Of a DNA stretch of 15,290 bases, positions 13,493-15,290 are shown piece after piece (within the stretch, counting starts at the first letter, position 1; every line of letters starts with the position of its first letter). The notes under the pieces are model-generated. The model saw only the letters and a program-made list of their open reading frames with translations. It did no database searches and was not told the DNA's origin. The DNA lies in the NCBI GenBank assembly GCA_023818745.1, contig JAMWBY010000026.1:1-15290 (forward strand), in the 5' to 3' direction. The DNA is from Candidatus Omnitrophota bacterium (GTDB lineage Bacteria; Ratteibacteria; UBA8468; B48-G9; JAFGKM01). The translations under genes and the position numbers were made by a program.

Positions 13493-14504
13493 TGTAAAAA
13501 ATCTTATTATTTTACAAAGTCCTAAAGAAGAAAAAGCAGGTATTGGTAGATTTATTTTTTCAGATAGATATTCTGTTTTTGATTGGGGAGAAATGCCAGA
13601 TCACATACCTGACAAAGGCAAATCAATATGTATTTCAACTGCTTATTTTTTTGAAAAACTTGAACAAAATGGAATAAAAACACATTATATAGGACTTATT
13701 GAAAATGGTAATATAAAAAAATTGAATGAAATTGAAAATCCTATTGATATTTTAGAATTCAAAATGTTACGAGTTTTAAAACCTGAGATTAAAAACAACA
13801 ATTATGATTATTCAATTTATAAAAAAGAAAGAGTAAACTTTTTAATTCCACTTGAAATTATTTACAGAAATTATTTACCAGCAGGTTCATCAATTTTCAA
13901 AAGATTAAAGGAAGGAAGTTTAAAAATTGAAGATATTGGATTAAAAGAAATACCTGTTCCGGGGCAGAAACTTGATAAACCTTTAATTGACATTTCTACA
14001 AAACTTGAACTTACAGATAGATATATAAGTTGGGAAGAAGCTAAAGAAATTGCAAATTTAACAGAAGATGAAATTGAAGAAATAAAATCAAAAACTTTGA
14101 TAATAAATGAGATAATAACAAAAGAGTGTGAAAAAATTGGGCTTATAAACGAGGATGGAAAGGTGGAATTTGGTTTTGATGAAAATAGAAATTTAATTCT
14201 TGTAGATGCAGTTGGAACACTTGATGAATGCAGGTTTACCCATGAAGGAATACCTGTTAGCAAAGAAGTCGCAAGAATATATTATAGAAAAACAGAGTGG
14301 TATAAAAAAGTAGAGGAAGCAAAGAGAAAAGATAAAATAAAATGGAAAGAATATGTTGATATTACACCCTCTCCTCTTCCAAAAGAACTTTTTATATTAA
14401 TTTCAAATCTATACAAAAGTTATACAAATGAACTTACTGAAAAAAAATGGTTTGATGTCCCACCTTTAAAAGTTATTCTTTCAGATTTGAAAAAATACAT
14501 TTAA
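13485..14504 (+). CDS. purC: SAICAR synthetase (long, divergent form)
   Basis: PurC joins aspartate to CAIR using ATP, the step after PurE. The protein has 339 residues, against about 235-300 for the common bacterial form, and resembles the longer type seen in archaea and some uncultured bacteria. Motifs are GSVKNL (2-7), FSDRYSVFDWGEMPD (25-39; the SDR..vFD block), IPLEIIYRNYLPAGSS (121-136; PvEvvvRnyaaGS of the family), DISTKLELTDRY (169-180) and LVDAVGTLDECRF (239-251; usually DE..PDs.R). The N-terminal GSVK favours this start. Translation is coupled to purE through an eight-base overlap (ATGGGTAG), and sua5 follows two bases after the stop. Confidence 0.92.
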   Translation: MGSVKNLIILQSPKEEKAGIGRFIFSDRYSVFDWGEMPDHIPDKGKSICISTAYFFEKLEQNGIKTHYIGLIENGNIKKLNEIENPIDILEFKMLRVLKPEIKNNNYDYSIYKKERVNFLIPLEIIYRNYLPAGSSIFKRLKEGSLKIEDIGLKEIPVPGQKLDKPLIDISTKLELTDRYISWEEAKEIANLTEDEIEEIKSKTLIINEIITKECEKIGLINEDGKVEFGFDENRNLILVDAVGTLDECRFTHEGIPVSKEVARIYYRKTEWYKKVEEAKRKDKIKWKEYVDITPSPLPKELFILISNLYKSYTNELTEKKWFDVPPLKVILSDLKKYI

Positions 14505-14506
14505 AA

Positions 14507-15290
14507 ATGGCTCAAATATTAAAACCAACTGAAAGAAATATTCAAAAAGTAGTAAATATACTTAAAAATGGAGGTATAATTGCTTTTCCCACAGAAACTG
14601 TTTATGGACTTGGTGCAAATGGTCTAAATCCAATAAGTGTTGCTAAAATTTTTGAAATTAAAAAAAGACCTCTTTTTGACCCTATTATATTACACATTGG
14701 TAGAAAAGAAGATGCTGAGAAACTTTGGAAACAAATAAATGAAAGAGCAGAGAAACTTATTGAAAAATTCTGGCCCGGTCCTTTAACAATAGTTCTTCCT
14801 AAAACAGAAATAATCCCATACATTGTAACAGCAGGGCTTGAAACAGTTGCTATAAGAATGCCATCCCATCCTGTTGCTTTAGAAATTTTAGAAAGAATTG
14901 ATTTCCCAGTTGCTGCTCCAAGTGCGAATTTATTTGGAAAATTGAGTCCAACAGAAGCAAAACATGTAGAACAGCAAATTGGAGATAAAATTGAAATAAT
15001 TATTGATGGTGGTAAATGTCCTGTTGGAATAGAATCAACAATTATAGATCTATCAACTGAAAAAAATATAATCTTAAGACCGGGTGGATTGCCAAAAGAA
15101 GAAATTGAAAAAGTTATAGGGAAAACAGAAATTATAGAAAAATCAAATAGAATTACTTCTCCCGGACAATTACCATTTCATTATTCACCGAAAACACCAT
15201 TGAAAATTTTAAAGAGTTATGATGAAATAAAGGCGGAATTGAGATCAGGATTACTTGCTTTTAAATGTCCTAAAGAAAAAAATAAATTTG
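14507..15290 (+). CDS. sua5: Threonylcarbamoyl-AMP synthase, Sua5 type, 3' end cut by window edge
   Basis: It makes threonylcarbamoyl-AMP from threonine, bicarbonate and ATP for the t6A modification of tRNAs. A total of 261 codons are visible. The YrdC-like catalytic domain (about 1-200) has FPTETVYGLGANG (27-39), KIFEIKKRPLFDPIILHI (47-64), FWPGPLTIVL (88-97), IRMPSHP (116-122), APSANLFGKLSPT (137-149), GIESTIIDL (174-182) and LRPGG (190-194). The linker SPGQLPFHYSPKTPL (218-232) shows the two-domain Sua5 form (about 340 residues) rather than the single-domain TsaC. The rest lies beyond 15290. The start is two bases after purC in TAAAAATG, the same junction as purF-carA, with no ribosome site. 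Confidence 0.94.
   Translation, partial: MAQILKPTERNIQKVVNILKNGGIIAFPTETVYGLGANGLNPISVAKIFEIKKRPLFDPIILHIGRKEDAEKLWKQINERAEKLIEKFWPGPLTIVLPKTEIIPYIVTAGLETVAIRMPSHPVALEILERIDFPVAAPSANLFGKLSPTEAKHVEQQIGDKIEIIIDGGKCPVGIESTIIDLSTEKNIILRPGGLPKEEIEKVIGKTEIIEKSNRITSPGQLPFHYSPKTPLKILKSYDEIKAELRSGLLAFKCPKEKNKF

Noticed and set aside
13871..14263. 130-codon minus-strand open frame inside purC
   Set aside because: It is an antisense shadow of an unambiguous purC, with low-complexity Ser/Phe/Ile composition and no start signals.
1..15290. CRISPR arrays, tRNA or rRNA genes, insertion sequences, defence genes
   Set aside because: I saw no spaced direct repeats, no cloverleaf-like or rRNA-like stretches and no transposase or recombinase motifs. 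Coding sequence accounts for nearly the whole window.

Overview
This is a strongly AT-rich stretch of bacterial chromosome, densely packed with housekeeping genes. No gene-free stretch exceeds about 110 bases. I see no RNA genes, insertion sequences, prophage genes or CRISPR arrays. The organism cannot be named from the window. Three things point to an uncultured, low-GC, probably anaerobic bacterium: the class II PurE, the 'HLSH' form of the MraY/WecA-family transferase, and the PHP-domain protein. The last two resemble versions I associate with Planctomycetes/Lentisphaerae/Omnitrophota-type lineages. That placement is a low-confidence inference.

Layout. (1) Positions 1-5798, minus strand: a PHP-domain protein, purF, carA and carB (carB runs off the left edge), probably one operon read from a promoter near 5824-5829. 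(2) 5884-6210, plus strand: a single-gene thioredoxin unit with its own promoter, convergent with gmk. (3) 6215-9203, minus strand: ABC transporter ATPase, ABC-2 permease, membrane-anchored TPR protein and guanylate kinase, all overlapping or abutting, with a promoter at 9250-9277. (4) 9272-12912, minus strand: MraY/WecA-family phosphosugar transferase (broken by an apparent frameshift at a run of nine A), pyrF, alr and ispA, overlapping, with a promoter at 12929-12957. (5) 13022-15290, plus strand: class II purE, purC and sua5 (cut by the right edge), with a promoter at 12973-13001.

How the genes fit together. The main theme is nucleotide synthesis: purF, purE and purC (IMP pathway), gmk (GMP to GDP), carAB and pyrF (UMP pathway). 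A second theme is the cell envelope: lipid-linked sugar transferase, alanine racemase and short-chain prenyl diphosphate synthase. Sua5 (tRNA t6A) and thioredoxin are added housekeeping functions.

The most striking observation concerns the two glutamine amidotransferases encoded next to each other. CarA has lost its whole catalytic triad: the nucleophile Cys is Gly, the His is Tyr and the Glu is Thr. PurF keeps its N-terminal Cys but lacks the glutamine-loop Arg-Tyr, the oxyanion-hole Asn and the glutamine-binding Asp. Together they suggest an operon that makes phosphoribosylamine and carbamoyl phosphate from free ammonia rather than glutamine. PurE is also of the class that uses free CO2. 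Other points of note are the frameshifted transferase, a shortened IspA lacking the KxTYP region, and a shared extended -10 promoter motif.
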